Below are positions 1 to 11,159 of a stretch of DNA of 64,000 nt, one piece after another. How positions within the stretch are numbered: the first letter of the stretch is position 1; each line of letters opens with the position of its first letter. A model generated the notes under the pieces. It had not been told where the DNA came from. It searched no databases and saw nothing but the letters and a program-made list of their open reading frames with translations. The stretch is from Endocalyx cinctus (lineage: Eukaryota; Ascomycota; Sordariomycetes; Amphisphaeriales; Apiosporaceae), in contig BCKC01000001.1 in the NCBI GenBank assembly GCA_001600455.1, forward strand, positions 5,792,441-5,856,440, read 5' to 3'. The position numbers and the translations under genes are program-made.

Positions 1-3000
1 CAGCTCGAGCGTTAGAGATCGTCCGGATGAGGATAACGGAGAAGTTGTACGAGGCATACGAGGTCCACGACGTCGATGTCTACGAAGCTGAAAAGCGAAA
101 ACTCGACATCTGGATAATGAGCGAGAAGCTCTGGCTTGGGTACGATCATGTGCGATACAGATCTTTAAGCCTATCCATAAAGCAAGCAATGCTGAAAAAG
201 CGCCAGGCGATTCGTAGACGAGTGACGCAGCGATGGACGAACGAACGACGAGTACTGGAGAGAAAAATCACCCAGCTTCAAAATAATCCAACCCAGACCG
301 CTTCCAGTCCCATTGCTCAACCTGGCACTAGCACGTCCCCTTCTGCACCGGCTGGCCCCTCTTCCCAAGGTGGTACTCCCCAGGGTGGTCAAACTTCTGT
401 TCCCAAACTACCAGGTGGTACCCCTATCGCTGGTCCTGTTCTCAAGGGTGTTACCCCTTCCAATACTTCTTCCAGTAGTAGTTATTCCTCTGGTTCTACG
501 GGCCCGACCAATTTTGGTCCTGCTCCTGTTGGCGGCCCCCCTCCTACTACTTCTACCCCTCCTACTACTTCTGGTCTCCCTCCTGGTTCTACGGGCTCGG
601 CCAATTTTGGTCCTGCTCCTGTTGGCGGCCCCCCTCCTACTACTTCTGGTCTCCCTCCTGGTTCTATGGGCTCGGCCAATTTTGGTCCTGCTCCTGTGGG
701 CGGCCCCCCTCCCAACACCTCTGGTCCTACCGGTTCCGTCAGTCTTGGCCCTATTCCCTTTGTTCCGCCCACAAGTGGTCTACCTAATACTGCTGCAGGT
801 GCTCCCAACTTTGGCACCGCTCTCCCCACAACTGCCTATACAGCTGTTGACGACCTCCATAACAACCCAACGTTAACGAAGGCAATGCAAGATCTCCAAA
901 ATTCAAAGAACTCGACTACTCAAGAATCTTTGGTAAATATCATAAACAAGCTCAAGGCGTCTAACATAATTGTTCAAAACTATGATCCCTCACTGGCTCA
1001 GCAGCAACGAAGCCAAGTGCAGCCAAGTGATTTTGACTGCATGGAGGGTGATGTCAACGAAACAGACGACCCAGTCACGATGATTAACAAGTACAACAAG
1101 AAGATTGCACAGGTTAAGTCTATAATGACTAATCATCAGAAGGGACAACTTCCAGCTAAGCTTGCCAAAGACAGTGCCTACACGGTGGACGACATCCTGG
1201 GGATGTTCGACGCCGTGAGTCAGGACGAGAAGACGCGTATCAACAATCTCATCCTGAGCAACAACATAGACCCGCAAGACCCGGGTAATTACCAGATTAT
1301 ACAATCGAACAACGTCGACATCATGGCCAGGACCCTACTAGCGCGGATAATGGACGAAAAGAGCAAAGCACTGCAGTCCGGCCATGCACCGACGAGCAAG
1401 GAAGTGTTGAAGGCCGGAAACACCTCGTCGTGGCCGGCGCAGCCCGAGAACTACTACTACAGCAACACGGCGAAAACGCCGGTGAAGCCGGACCTGACCA
1501 CCGGCGTTTCGAGCTTGGGCCCCGGTCCGATGCCCGGCGAGCGTCCGACTCCCATCGCCACCAACGTCCTCGTCGGCGCCTCTGAGAACAGCGGCGTCAC
1601 GCCTTTTATTGGCAACAAGCGACGAGAATACGATGATATTTTCGAACAGGCAGGCTCACTTCCCAAAAAGCCGAAGACATATAGTACAACCAGCAGCTCG
1701 GCGGGACCGCAAGCGCAATCGGGACCACAAGCGCCATCGGGATCGCAAGCGCCATCGGGAGGATTTGTCAAAGCAGCATTAGCGACAAATTCCAACCAGG
1801 CATCGCAAAGTAACATGCCTCAGGCCCCGACGAACATCCCACGATGGAAGAGCCTCCTCGCTTCTCCAGCCGCTTATATGATATCTCTGCCGGTGGAGTG
1901 GAAGGCGGACGCCGTCGCGTGCAACGCGATCTACTTTTACGCCCTTACACGAGAGTTAACCGAAGCCGCCCAGGACCTAAGCAACGGCACTCTGAATGAC
2001 GCCCAAAGGGCGGTTCTGAGCCGGGAGCTGAAGGCCGCGTACGACGAGACGGGTCCAAAGATCACCGCGTTTCTGTATACAGTGGGCCTCACAGCTTCCA
2101 ATGTTCCGAGCGAGAACGCTCTAGCTTCGTTCCTAGCGAATTATATCACCCAGAACCCGGGTTTGTTCAAAAATCTACCTCCAGTACTCTCCAACCCGGG
2201 GGGAACGGCAGCTCCTAAGAAGGCGGCATTCAGTACGCCGCCCAAAAACACCCAGGCAGCCAGCAGTGGGGCTCCTCAGGCATCACCCAATCCTATTCCG
2301 TTCAACCCACAGACCATGTACACGCAGGGAACGGTACCCATCGGGACGATTCCGGGTACACAGCCGACCAGAAAGTTCTTCTTCGGCACTGCTAACGTTG
2401 ACCCTGCATATTTGCCGTGGATGCAGGCTGCTGACACGGGAACGAACACGTTCGTTCCCCCGCCGCAGCCCCAATTCAATCCCTCGACCACGGCTGACTT
2501 TGGAACCACACCCCTGCAACCTATAAACCTTCCCTGGAATTCATGGACCACTGCGTCGACCCTGCCCCAGCCGGTGGCCCCTGCCACGGCATCTACTTCA
2601 CACGGCGTGCCTAACACCGGCGTGCCACCGACTAACGTCTCGCAAACTGTCATTCCGTTGACACCAGCTGCGCCAACCAACATCCAGCCGACTAACATCT
2701 CGCCAACTGTCATTCCGTCAACAGCAGTTGCGCCAACCAACGTCCCGCCGACTAACGTCACGCCAACCAACGTTCCACCGACTAACATCACGCCGGTTGG
2801 CGTTCAGCAAGCCGCTCCGACCCAGCCGCCTGCCAGCAGCCCGGGCAACCTCATCCAAAGCCCCAAGTTCAACCGGTGGGATGGCGTGCTGCAGCAGGAG
2901 CTCGACTTCTACCACGGGACGGTAGCGGCCGGCGACAACGCGGCGACGCAGGCGGCCATGTCGGAGGAATCTCGGTTCACGCGCCCGCTAGCGGCCGCCC

Positions 3001-4130
3001 TGTGGCGGACGATGGGCGCCGACGCGTTCGCGAAAAACGGGGCCGTCAGCAGCAACCCGGTGGTGCCGCCGTACCCGGACCTCCGGCAGTTTCAGTTCTT
3101 CCGCCTGTACGTCGAGACGCGGTACCAGCGGTGGGCGGAGATGAGGCCGTCCGTCGGCAACGCCGCGCACCACCAGATGCTCCGGCTGCGGTTCATGGAC
3201 GTCCTGGTCGAGGACCTCGACATCTACATCCGGGCCAACATCGACGGGAATTGGGTCGGCTTCACGCCCCGCGTGCCGTTCCTCACGGGCTTCGTCGACG
3301 TCGTCGGCTCCGCCGAGCCCCCCGACTACGACGAAAACTTCCTGACGAACAACTACAACACCTGGCTCGCGACCCTGCCGGACACGGTCCTGAACTCGAG
3401 CGACGGGGAGACGATCAACCGCCACTGGATCGCGGCCTTGGCCCGCAACATGCGCAGCCTCTACGTGCTCAACGGCGTCATCTTCAACTACACCCACGAG
3501 CGGACGATGCACAGGGAGTACGTCAGCTGGATGAACCGGCACCTCAAACTCGGCACCAAGGACGACGTCCTCTCGGCCCTGCGCAGGCGGTTCGTCTACG
3601 AGGCCAAGACGCGGATCAACGCGGACGAGGGGCGGTACATATTCACCGACGTCCTCTCGCAGACGCCTCCCGACGTGCCGGGCTTATCGTCCGCGTCCCC
3701 GACCAGCGTCGGCAGCTCCCCCCCGGCCGTCGTCCCCACCCCGGTGACGTTCGGAGCCGTGACGGGCACGACGCCGGCGCCGCCCGTGAAGACGTTGTCG
3801 CCCGCGGTCGTCTCGACGACGCCGGCGCCGCCCGCGAATACGTCGTCGCCCGCGGCCGTCTCGACGCCGTCCAAGCCGCCGACGAAGAAGGTCAAGTTCA
3901 ACACCGGGGTCAAGTCCTCGACGAAGGTCAGCCAGCCTTATCGCGACGCCTGGCCCGACGCCACCCGTATCATCTACGAGGCCCACATCGCCCAGCTCGC
4001 GTTCGACACGGTCCAGCAGGTGCCTCTTGAACCAAACTCGGCTTACATCGCGGGCGGACGCGGGGGCCCGTGGCCTTCAGCTAGATGGTACAAACCTCCA
4101 GGTGCGCCAGATTGGATAGCTGATTTGTGA
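1..4130 (+). CDS. Large low-complexity Pro/Thr/Ser-rich protein (5' end may lie outside window)
   Basis: No family recognised. The frame is open to the left edge: the codons before the ATG at 27 contain no stop, so the real start or an upstream exon may be outside. From that ATG the protein is 1367 residues. Residues about 1-85 are charged and look helical (many K, R, E). Residues about 90-290 are Pro/Gly/Ser/Thr-rich and contain three copies of a roughly 25-residue unit (NFGPAPVGGPPP core). Residues about 870-935 are short PTN-V/I-xP repeats. Residues about 950-1200 are more ordinary, rich in aromatic and charged residues, and probably folded. The end (IADL) is preceded by a G/P/W-rich stretch. 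Composition shifts clearly to GC-rich codons after about position 2870. It could be a cell-surface, nuclear or scaffold protein; nothing decides. No signal peptide is seen at the visible start. Confidence is in a real coding region, not in a function. Confidence 0.75.
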   Translation, partial: ARALEIVRMRITEKLYEAYEVHDVDVYEAEKRKLDIWIMSEKLWLGYDHVRYRSLSLSIKQAMLKKRQAIRRRVTQRWTNERRVLERKITQLQNNPTQTASSPIAQPGTSTSPSAPAGPSSQGGTPQGGQTSVPKLPGGTPIAGPVLKGVTPSNTSSSSSYSSGSTGPTNFGPAPVGGPPPTTSTPPTTSGLPPGSTGSANFGPAPVGGPPPTTSGLPPGSMGSANFGPAPVGGPPPNTSGPTGSVSLGPIPFVPPTSGLPNTAAGAPNFGTALPTTAYTAVDDLHNNPTLTKAMQDLQNSKNSTTQESLVNIINKLKASNIIVQNYDPSLAQQQRSQVQPSDFDCMEGDVNETDDPVTMINKYNKKIAQVKSIMTNHQKGQLPAKLAKDSAYTVDDILGMFDAVSQDEKTRINNLILSNNIDPQDPGNYQIIQSNNVDIMARTLLARIMDEKSKALQSGHAPTSKEVLKAGNTSSWPAQPENYYYSNTAKTPVKPDLTTGVSSLGPGPMPGERPTPIATNVLVGASENSGVTPFIGNKRREYDDIFEQAGSLPKKPKTYSTTSSSAGPQAQSGPQAPSGSQAPSGGFVKAALATNSNQASQSNMPQAPTNIPRWKSLLASPAAYMISLPVEWKADAVACNAIYFYALTRELTEAAQDLSNGTLNDAQRAVLSRELKAAYDETGPKITAFLYTVGLTASNVPSENALASFLANYITQNPGLFKNLPPVLSNPGGTAAPKKAAFSTPPKNTQAASSGAPQASPNPIPFNPQTMYTQGTVPIGTIPGTQPTRKFFFGTANVDPAYLPWMQAADTGTNTFVPPPQPQFNPSTTADFGTTPLQPINLPWNSWTTASTLPQPVAPATASTSHGVPNTGVPPTNVSQTVIPLTPAAPTNIQPTNISPTVIPSTAVAPTNVPPTNVTPTNVPPTNITPVGVQQAAPTQPPASSPGNLIQSPKFNRWDGVLQQELDFYHGTVAAGDNAATQAAMSEESRFTRPLAAALWRTMGADAFAKNGAVSSNPVVPPYPDLRQFQFFRLYVETRYQRWAEMRPSVGNAAHHQMLRLRFMDVLVEDLDIYIRANIDGNWVGFTPRVPFLTGFVDVVGSAEPPDYDENFLTNNYNTWLATLPDTVLNSSDGETINRHWIAALARNMRSLYVLNGVIFNYTHERTMHREYVSWMNRHLKLGTKDDVLSALRRRFVYEAKTRINADEGRYIFTDVLSQTPPDVPGLSSASPTSVGSSPPAVVPTPVTFGAVTGTTPAPPVKTLSPAVVSTTPAPPANTSSPAAVSTPSKPPTKKVKFNTGVKSSTKVSQPYRDAWPDATRIIYEAHIAQLAFDTVQQVPLEPNSAYIAGGRGGPWPSARWYKPPGAPDWIADL
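492..735 (+). repeat. Coding tandem repeat, 75-nt unit, three copies
   Basis: Copies begin near 492, 585 and 660. The spacing is 93 nt and then 75 nt; the first copy carries an extra 18 nt encoding an additional PPTTST-like hexapeptide. Unit differences are multiples of three, so the frame is kept. The unit encodes GSTGSANFGPAPVGGPPP followed by TTSGLPP. Copies are nearly identical in DNA, which suggests recent expansion or homogenisation. Confidence 0.9.
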
Positions 4131-4994
4131 TTTAATGGATGATGGAGATGGATATGGAAAGAGAGATAGATTTTTGGTTTGTTTTTTTTTTTGGGGTAAA
4201 GCTTTTGTATTCTAACTTTTCATTTTACTATCATTAGTAGTATCCTTAAATCATGTCGTAAATTAACTTTTTTTTCTCCTCTTAAACCATCCATTATGCT
4301 TGTTTCTGTCTAGTATGTCTATCTTAATAAAAAGGTCCTGAAAAGTGTGAAAAGAGATCAGAGGGTGAGGGTAATATAGAGTTTTTATTTGAACGAAAGG
4401 GACAAAGTGAAACGAAGAGAATGACGAAGGAAAATTGACGGAAATTTACCTTATCACGGGGTAAGTCTTGCGAGCTGCTGCTTATCATAAGCTTAGCATA
4501 ATCTCTCTGCTTGCTTGTCTTTCGTAGCATCTTAAAATACACATCTTATTCAACCTCCTCCGCTATTAGTATGTCATCTTATACCATAAACCTGTAATCG
4601 ATTTATTTATTGAATTATTTCTTTTTATATGTTTATCTGGTCTTGATTCGCAAGACTGCCTCTAGGCTCTTTCCATATCCTTAAAAGTGCAGGAAGTAAT
4701 GTGATAATAACGAATCAACAAAGCCATACCCATTCCGTTCCATTCAGATTCGTACCCTTAAAAAAGAAAACTCCCATCCATTTCACGCAAAAATTGAACG
4801 TGCCCAGGTATAGTTACAAATTTCTACCGCTGATAAAACCCGATCATGCAAGAAATAGGGAAAGGGTGCCTCTTTCTTCCCTTTTCCACCGATTTCCGCT
4901 GTACGCTTGCTAGGCCAACTGGTCATACAACAACTGCGCATATCGTAATCACCCGTAGCCATTTCCCGCCGAGCCTCCTCTACTCTCATGTTGA
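4131..4994. other. Intergenic, convergent 3' flanks
   Basis: AT-rich spacer between the convergent ends of the low-complexity gene and the phosphatase gene. Holds T-rich tracts (for example near 4180 and 4270) fitting 3' UTRs. No conserved coding sequence recognised. Confidence 0.7.
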
Positions 4995-6471
4995 TTATAA
5001 GAAATAGTCCGCAACAGGCTTCTTCGCAGGCATACCCCTAGAATCCTGCGGCGCGGCCTGGAATACGCGATATCTCCTCGCGGGACCGTTCTTGAGTACG
5101 TTGTCTGTCTCGGTCATGACGCCGGCGACGGCTGACGGATCGCTGCGTCCTACGTCGCCGTTACTCCTCTGAAATACGGACCAACTGTCGAGGTCCTCGG
5201 AAAGCTCTAGCACGGCGGCAACATTACCACAGCGGTAACAATAATTAGGCGCGGACCAGACGGTGACAATACTCGCATCAAACATCTCCTTGAAACCCTC
5301 CATGACAAGTTGGTGTGCCCGCGCAATCAACGACAGGTCGTTCCGATGGTTAAATACTTTGACAATATCAGCACCAAAGAGAAAGCCTGCTCCACGCGGC
5401 GACAACCCCCACCCATCAATATCGTCGGGGTCGGACCAGAGTAGGTCGCACATAGCGCCCTCGTGAGGTACTTCTTGTTTTCGATCCAACAGTCGAATCT
5501 TATCCACCGTGTCAATTAATGGCGACAAACCTCCGTGCACGCATAGCACGGCACCTGTAGGGTTTCCGCTCGTGCCTCCGCTAGACCCAGAAGCGCTTGA
5601 TCCAGGAGGACCGGTCTTTGTGAGAGCGCCATTCGGGCTCTTGGACTCGTTGGTCTGTCGCGTAAATCGGCTCATGATGTCACCGTCCGCATTGCAAACC
5701 TCTATCTCGATATCCTGATCGATATACTCTTCCTTAGGGGTATTTTCGTTCGGGGGATCGAGCGTGTTAGAGGCGTTCAGCACTATAGCTCCGAGGGCAA
5801 GGTAATCGAACACGTCGCAACAATATCGCCACACGTTTGCGCTACCATACTTGCGTATGCATTCGTCGTAAAAGCCGTAGACGGTTGTGATTTGACGAGA
5901 TTCATGGTTCCCTCGAATTAAGGTCATGCGATCCGGGTAACGAACTTTAAGGCAGAGGAGGAGAAGAAATGATTCGAGAGAGTAGAAGCCGCGATCGACG
6001 AAATCGCCTGGACAATGTCAGTATCTAAGCAATGCGATTGATGACAAAGGTATATGATCAAGAGATGTAATCGGATGCGCAAAAATTTCATACCCATAAA
6101 AAGATAATTGGTGTCGGGACAATCACCGCCGACTCGGAACAGTTCCATTAAATCGTGAAACTGACCGTGGATATCACCACATATCTAGACAAAAATCAGA
6201 TGATTGATTCGATCGCATGATGCATATATATGATCAGGAGAAGTCTTTAGCATACTGTGACCGGAGCGCAAACCGTGACGACATTTCCTTCTTCGACTAG
6301 TAACTCGCGTGCCTTATGGCAGATGTCTCGAACCTGAGCCTCGGGAATCAGACGGCAAGCTCGCAATTGAGCAATCGCTCTAAGAAGATGGAATCGGGTT
6401 AGAAAGGTATAAATAAGCCGAGTTATAGGTAATTGAATATATTAACAAACATACTTGTCTAGGTCACTCAT
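4995..6471 (-). CDS. ppg1: PP2A-like Ser/Thr protein phosphatase, Ppg1 type
   Basis: Catalytic subunit of a PPP-family metallophosphatase that removes phosphate from Ser/Thr. Four exons: 6471-6455, 6379-6256, 6184-6094, 6007-4995, giving 414 residues from MSDLDK. All junctions keep frame. Metal-binding motifs are intact: GDIHG (residues 50-54), GDFVDRG (78-84), RGNHE (109-113) and, later, HGGLSP. The C-terminus ends DYFL, the PP2A-group tail that can be carboxymethylated. An extra segment of about 74 residues (about 155-228, acidic then Gly/Ser-rich) interrupts the catalytic domain just before the VLCVHGG strand; PP2A, PP4 and PP6 lack it. The insert, the length and the divergent core are why I choose Ppg1 over Sit4 or Pph3. 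In yeast Ppg1 acts in glycogen metabolism and in the Far complex; that role here is inferred. PP4-type is the main alternative. Confidence 0.88.
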
Positions 6472-7945
6472 CTCGGTCAATTCGAGTGTTGTGGTGCTGT
6501 GATAGTAAACCGCTCGGGTTCGGCAAGAGGCCCGTCAAAGGCTTGGTAACGGAGCGGATTTCTGCAGATGATAAGTCTCATAACATAACTCTCTTTTGCT
6601 TATTGTAGAAATTCTAATAGGCGCTACTAATTCGATAGTAACTGTTCGTAAAAAAGTACTATTAAATCTGAAATCAATGGGTGGAGGGGATCGCCTCTCG
6701 TTTCCGATGTATCGTCTGTCGCGCGAAGATGTTGTATGCACAAAAAAAAAAGTAGGTAATAAAAGTTGAAGCTTGTAGAGAGTGTATACTTGCTGGGTAA
6801 CCAAAATATGCCAAATCAGGTTAGCATATTTTTAGAATCGCTGCTTTTGCTCTGGCTCAGCTCAGTGGCAGAAGTGGGTCCTCAGTTAATTAACTGAGTA
6901 CTATGTACAGTATAAAATGGTACTTATGCATTAGTAATAGAGTCTTATTAAAACGGTTTTTTGTTGAAACCGTTAGCAGCAATGGGTCCTCAGTATTAAT
7001 ACTCTATACAGTGTACAATACAGAGCACTTTAGTTAATAACCCCCCTTATACAGCTTGCGACCTTGACATAAAAAAATGATGATTTCTCATCTAGTGAAT
7101 AGTATATAATGATACTATATGTATCAATTATAGGCTGGAGACTCACGTGAAGAACTGAAGTCTTGGATAACAGTGACAGAGGTGGCTTTAGTTACGAGGC
7201 GAGCCTAAATACGCCATCGAGATACATAGATCGAACATACAACATAGGTGTATTCAACATCATTTCGACGATATATAGTATTTTAACGTAGGCTCGGTGG
7301 AGATGAAAAAATATATCCATATCTAACTATTACCCAAGCATCCAAGTTCAACTAACCTACGTTGATCCTCTCCCCCCTTAGCAACTTTTTTGACCCCTTT
7401 ACTCACTCAGCCCTATATCCAGCCCTAAACGATGCAAGGTGCTATATAAAATGTGGGGTTGGATTTGACGGAGATTTAGGAGGGGAAGAAGCCTGTAAAC
7501 TTTTGTTTTCGCTACATGTTGTTATAGTGTTAATCACGGTTAGCTGAGAGGAAGAAATTAAGGTCCGGTATTATTATACAGAGCTTTAAAGGCTGGGAGG
7601 GAAAACCTACTCTTTACTGGAAGGGTTTGCTTTCTCCGGTTGTCATTGAACTTAACATCCCTCCACGGGGTTTCTACATGCTATTAAACTAAGTAATGTC
7701 ACATATCGAGAGGTGTTTATAGACAGAGAGCCTGGTTCTCATACTATCCAATATATTTACAATACCAACTCTCGCTTTGTAAATATAGACGACATGCATC
7801 GATCACAGACCGACCAGCAGTGGGTCGAGAGAAGATAGTTACGCTCCCGTTACGAGATAGTCTCCGTCCTAGATCTCAATGCCACACGGGCGAAAGAGTC
7901 TTGGGCTTGACTATAAGATGCCTCCATTTGATATCCTAACCCTTT
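6472..7945. other. Intergenic, AT-rich, no gene seen
   Basis: Upstream of the phosphatase and downstream of the O-methyltransferase. Contains an 18-nt perfect palindrome at 6881-6898 and a second diverged copy of the surrounding words near 6980-7010 (both contain GGGTCCTCAGT). Small open frames such as 7362-7547 have no family resemblance and no splice support. Confidence 0.6.
6881..6898. repeat. 18-bp perfect palindrome
   Basis: Sequence CTCAGTTAATTAACTGAG is its own reverse complement. It lies about 410 bp upstream of the phosphatase start. Could be a dyad for a dimeric regulator or simply a relic; no family assigned. Confidence 0.6.
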
Positions 7946-9480
7946 TTACTCGGGAAGCTCGCATTCAACTACACTCTCGATACCATTAATCGGGGTCCAG
8001 ATCTTCACGATCTTCAGCCCGCAATTATTTTCCAGTAATTCAGACCATTGAGCAGGGCTGCGCTCCTTGGCACCGAAACTTGTCATCATGATGAGGTCCA
8101 ATGCCGTCTGCTCGTAGTCTTGTCCCGTGGGGGGAACGACGTGCTCGTGAATGAGAAACTTGCTATAACCAGGCTTCATAGCTTCCTTCACGCGACTGGC
8201 AATCTTGATAGCTAGCTCGTCCGGCCAGTCGTGGAGAACGAAATGGGTGTAGTAAGCGCGTGCACCTGTGGACAAACACTTCATCAGTTACTCTCGTAGG
8301 CTTCAAAGGAGTGGATACAGCCAATGATGGACAGAATTAATACTGGGCATCGAGAAGAAAAATTACCTTTCACAGGCTGCTCAGTAAAAAAATCGTATTC
8401 CATCTTCTCGATACGTGGGTGGAGATGTTGAATCTGTCCAATGACAGGGGGCAGGTCTTGAAGAATCAGTCGTCCAGGAGCATCGGGGAACTTGTTTAGA
8501 AAACCCTCCGTATAATGTCCAAAGCCTCCAGCAACGTCAACGAGTAATACCGCGTCCTTGTCCATCGTATCGAAACCATCAAAGAGCCGCTCGACCGGAT
8601 AAAAATCTTCCCCCGCCCACGCCGGACGCCCTAAAAGGTAACCACGCATAGTTTCATTAAAATTCTCCCCGTGCGGTGGGTTTGACCGCAGGTGCTCGAA
8701 CCAGTGAAGTCTGGTATTATGAGCTACCTGGTAGGGTGTGTCAAGATTGTCTGTTGGGCACTTGTAACCCCTGGCTTTCAACCAATCGTGACTCTGCAAA
8801 AAGGCGGGATTGAGGATCAGAGGTCTGTTTGAAGACATCATTAGTCGTTAGATCTAAACGTTTAGAAACAAGTCTCATGGTAGATGATAAAGATTCCTAC
8901 TCATGACTGTATTCTAAATGTTCAAACAAGTTCTTACCCTGTATGATAACCGCTGCTTATGACCGTAAGAGCTAATGATTTGCTGAAGTTATTGGGCATG
9001 TACTCATCCGGGGCTGTCATGTCGATATAACCGGAGGCGGCAATATGTCGCATCATGCGTTGTAATAGCTCCTCTTGCATACCGAGTTGCCTGGCTAGGT
9101 CGACTACCTTCTGGGGGCCATCTCCATTCTTTGCCATGGTAGTCCACAAGCCCGATTGCACTCCGAACGATATAGCCATAACGTTGCAGGGCTGGTTTTC
9201 TTCACTAGCCCTGTCACTTATTGCCACGATGCACTTGACTAGCCTCCGCCCAGACTTGCTGGATCATGATCTCTCGTGGAGTTTCGAGGGCACGAGTTAG
9301 CTCCCGCGTTTTGGCAAGTAGCTCCCTCCGAGCTGTAATGGAATTATTGCCCGCGTCAGAAAAGGCATTGCCGATGGACGTCACTTCTTTTAGAAGCTTG
9401 GGGACGCTGTTGATGTTGGTTGGGGAGATGGCTGATGTGAGGTCAGGGAGGCCCGTGATGGATAAAGGATACTGGGTTGG
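7946..9480 (-). CDS. SAM-dependent O-methyltransferase, plant/fungal type; start unresolved
   Basis: Transfers a methyl group from S-adenosylmethionine to a hydroxyl of a small, often phenolic, substrate. Exons: about 9480-9235, 9191-8938, 8824-8367, 8265-7946; every junction keeps frame. The N-terminal part is the helical dimerisation/winged-helix region (QVWAEAS, then a segment with GLW and LARQLGM). The SAM site is VDVAGGFG followed by LQDLPPVI; the catalytic base His is in FVLHDWPDE. Length from the first recognisable residue is about 420, normal for the family. The first intron is only 43 nt (9234-9192). The start is a problem: the frame stays open upstream to about 9615 without an ATG, and the first in-frame ATG (9267) would cut the conserved N-terminus. 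A leader exon is likely; an ATG at 9682 opening MEDFMSSINN is one candidate. If none is used, the gene has lost its start. No other biosynthetic enzyme is adjacent, so the substrate cannot be guessed. Confidence 0.85.
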
Positions 9481-9699
9481 ACAAAAAGAGCAGAGTAGAA
9501 TATGATAGTTATTATCACTGGAGGGATTTAAGTGCTTCAGCGAGAAAGATAATCTTGAAACAAATCCCAGAAAACTGGGAAACTTATGTTTGCATGGTGT
9601 TCCTTATTATACAACATGGCAGGCTCAGCCATATGCACTCCGTAATGATAAGGTTGTTGATGCTACTCATGAAATCCTCCATCCTACATATCCACTCAA

Positions 9700-11159
9700 A
9701 TAGTGCGATATAAATATAGCATTTTTAACATGTTGATAGTATAATTAGTTAGATTCCACCTTTAGAATTCCAAAGGTTAAAGGTATAAGGTTGACACTAT
9801 CTATCAAAGTGTTGGTTAATCCTTTTTTCATGAGTGATAGATAGTTAGTAGGCTGATATGTAGAATGTTTGTATGTGATCCGATGCAGCCGTGTAAGTTA
9901 TTCCCAGTAGTCGCGGTAATTATACTGGCTTTTATTAGGATCCTTATCGCACGAGGGGAAGACCGTAACGCCAGTACTAAACCATGAGATGGATATATGA
10001 TCTAGTCATGAATCCTGTGTAGTATCAACGTGGTCGAACGAAGGAATGGTACCAGCCACTTTGTCTCGAGTGATCGAGCCCTAGCTGCCAACTACTACTG
10101 GCTCTTCTGTACTATACCTGACTGTTAGATTACCGGTAAGAATTATTACGCATATACATATAGCTAATATAGTTGGTGTAGTCCGGATGGCGGTAGTAGA
10201 AGTGTTTGTTAGAAGAGGTGCGTATCGACTTCATACAGTTTAAGGTACGGTACAATACCTGCAGCATCGCGTTTTCCTTTTCTGATTCTATCAGAGATCT
10301 CTAGTTTGTATGAGTATTTTTGGTGGGATGACGAAATAATAAAAACCATTTAGTTATTTAATAATAGGGGTAAATACGTCAAGTACATAGGTTAGTAACC
10401 GTTATCCGTATAATACGGATTTACAATGGCTGAATGGGTATCTCAAAGTTATGCAGATATATAATTAAAAGCGGCATGGTTCATGTGAAAGTACCGGTTT
10501 GAATCTCTCACTTTAGTGGTGCTTAGAGGGATGTCCCCTAGTTGACAGGGCACCTGGGCACTTGAGCGCGTTATTCTATCTACTAGGCATCTATGTATAC
10601 CCCACTGAAGCACGCCGTCAGAATTGTTATTTGAGCTGCTGAAGCCCACTTAAATTTGATAATTGAGGTTAGTCCAACTCAAGTCAACGTTGACAGGTGC
10701 GGTATATCCTCGGAGCGAATGAGCTTTTAGGAGTATCTCAGCTAACGTACTCAACGGCGGAGTTCGTTAGGTAGTTTTCGAATACGAACAAAAAAAAAAA
10801 AGCATCATCTCCAATCGAACGATCTCACGATCGAGCGAGGTCAAAAATCGGAAAACGAGGCCCCGACACCGTCCAATGGCTACGAGACCAATCCGAAGTT
10901 TCTTCACTCGGAAGTAGGAAAGAGGTTTTATCGTCGACGACGAGAACTCAATTGGCTCAGTTGAATCACATTTGGATATTTGCGGTCAATTCGATTCCAC
11001 TTCTTTTTTTTTAACTCACGAATATACGTCCTCCGAGTTCCGGACTGAGCTCCTGTCGGTTCAACTGGGCTGCCAAAACGTTAACCCTCTTGCCAACGGT
11101 GCATTATAAATAATAAGTTTTGAAGAAAATAGGAAGAGAAAAAGAAAGAAAAAGAAACA
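9700..11159. other. Intergenic, no gene seen
   Basis: AT-rich spacer between the diverging O-methyltransferase and the small plus-strand gene at 11160. Holds a GTACGGTAC-type word near 10251 and an A12 tract near 10790. GC rises from about 10800 towards the next gene, fitting a promoter. The small open frame at 10449-10649 (minus) is not supported. Confidence 0.6.

Noticed and set aside
2876..4030. Second long open frame (384 codons) overlapping the first gene in another frame
   Set aside because: Arg/Pro/Gly-rich translation typical of a shadow of GC-rich coding sequence; no family features.
6850..6885. tRNA D-arm-like word (GCTCAGTGGCAGA)
   Set aside because: No anticodon arm or T arm follows at the right distance.
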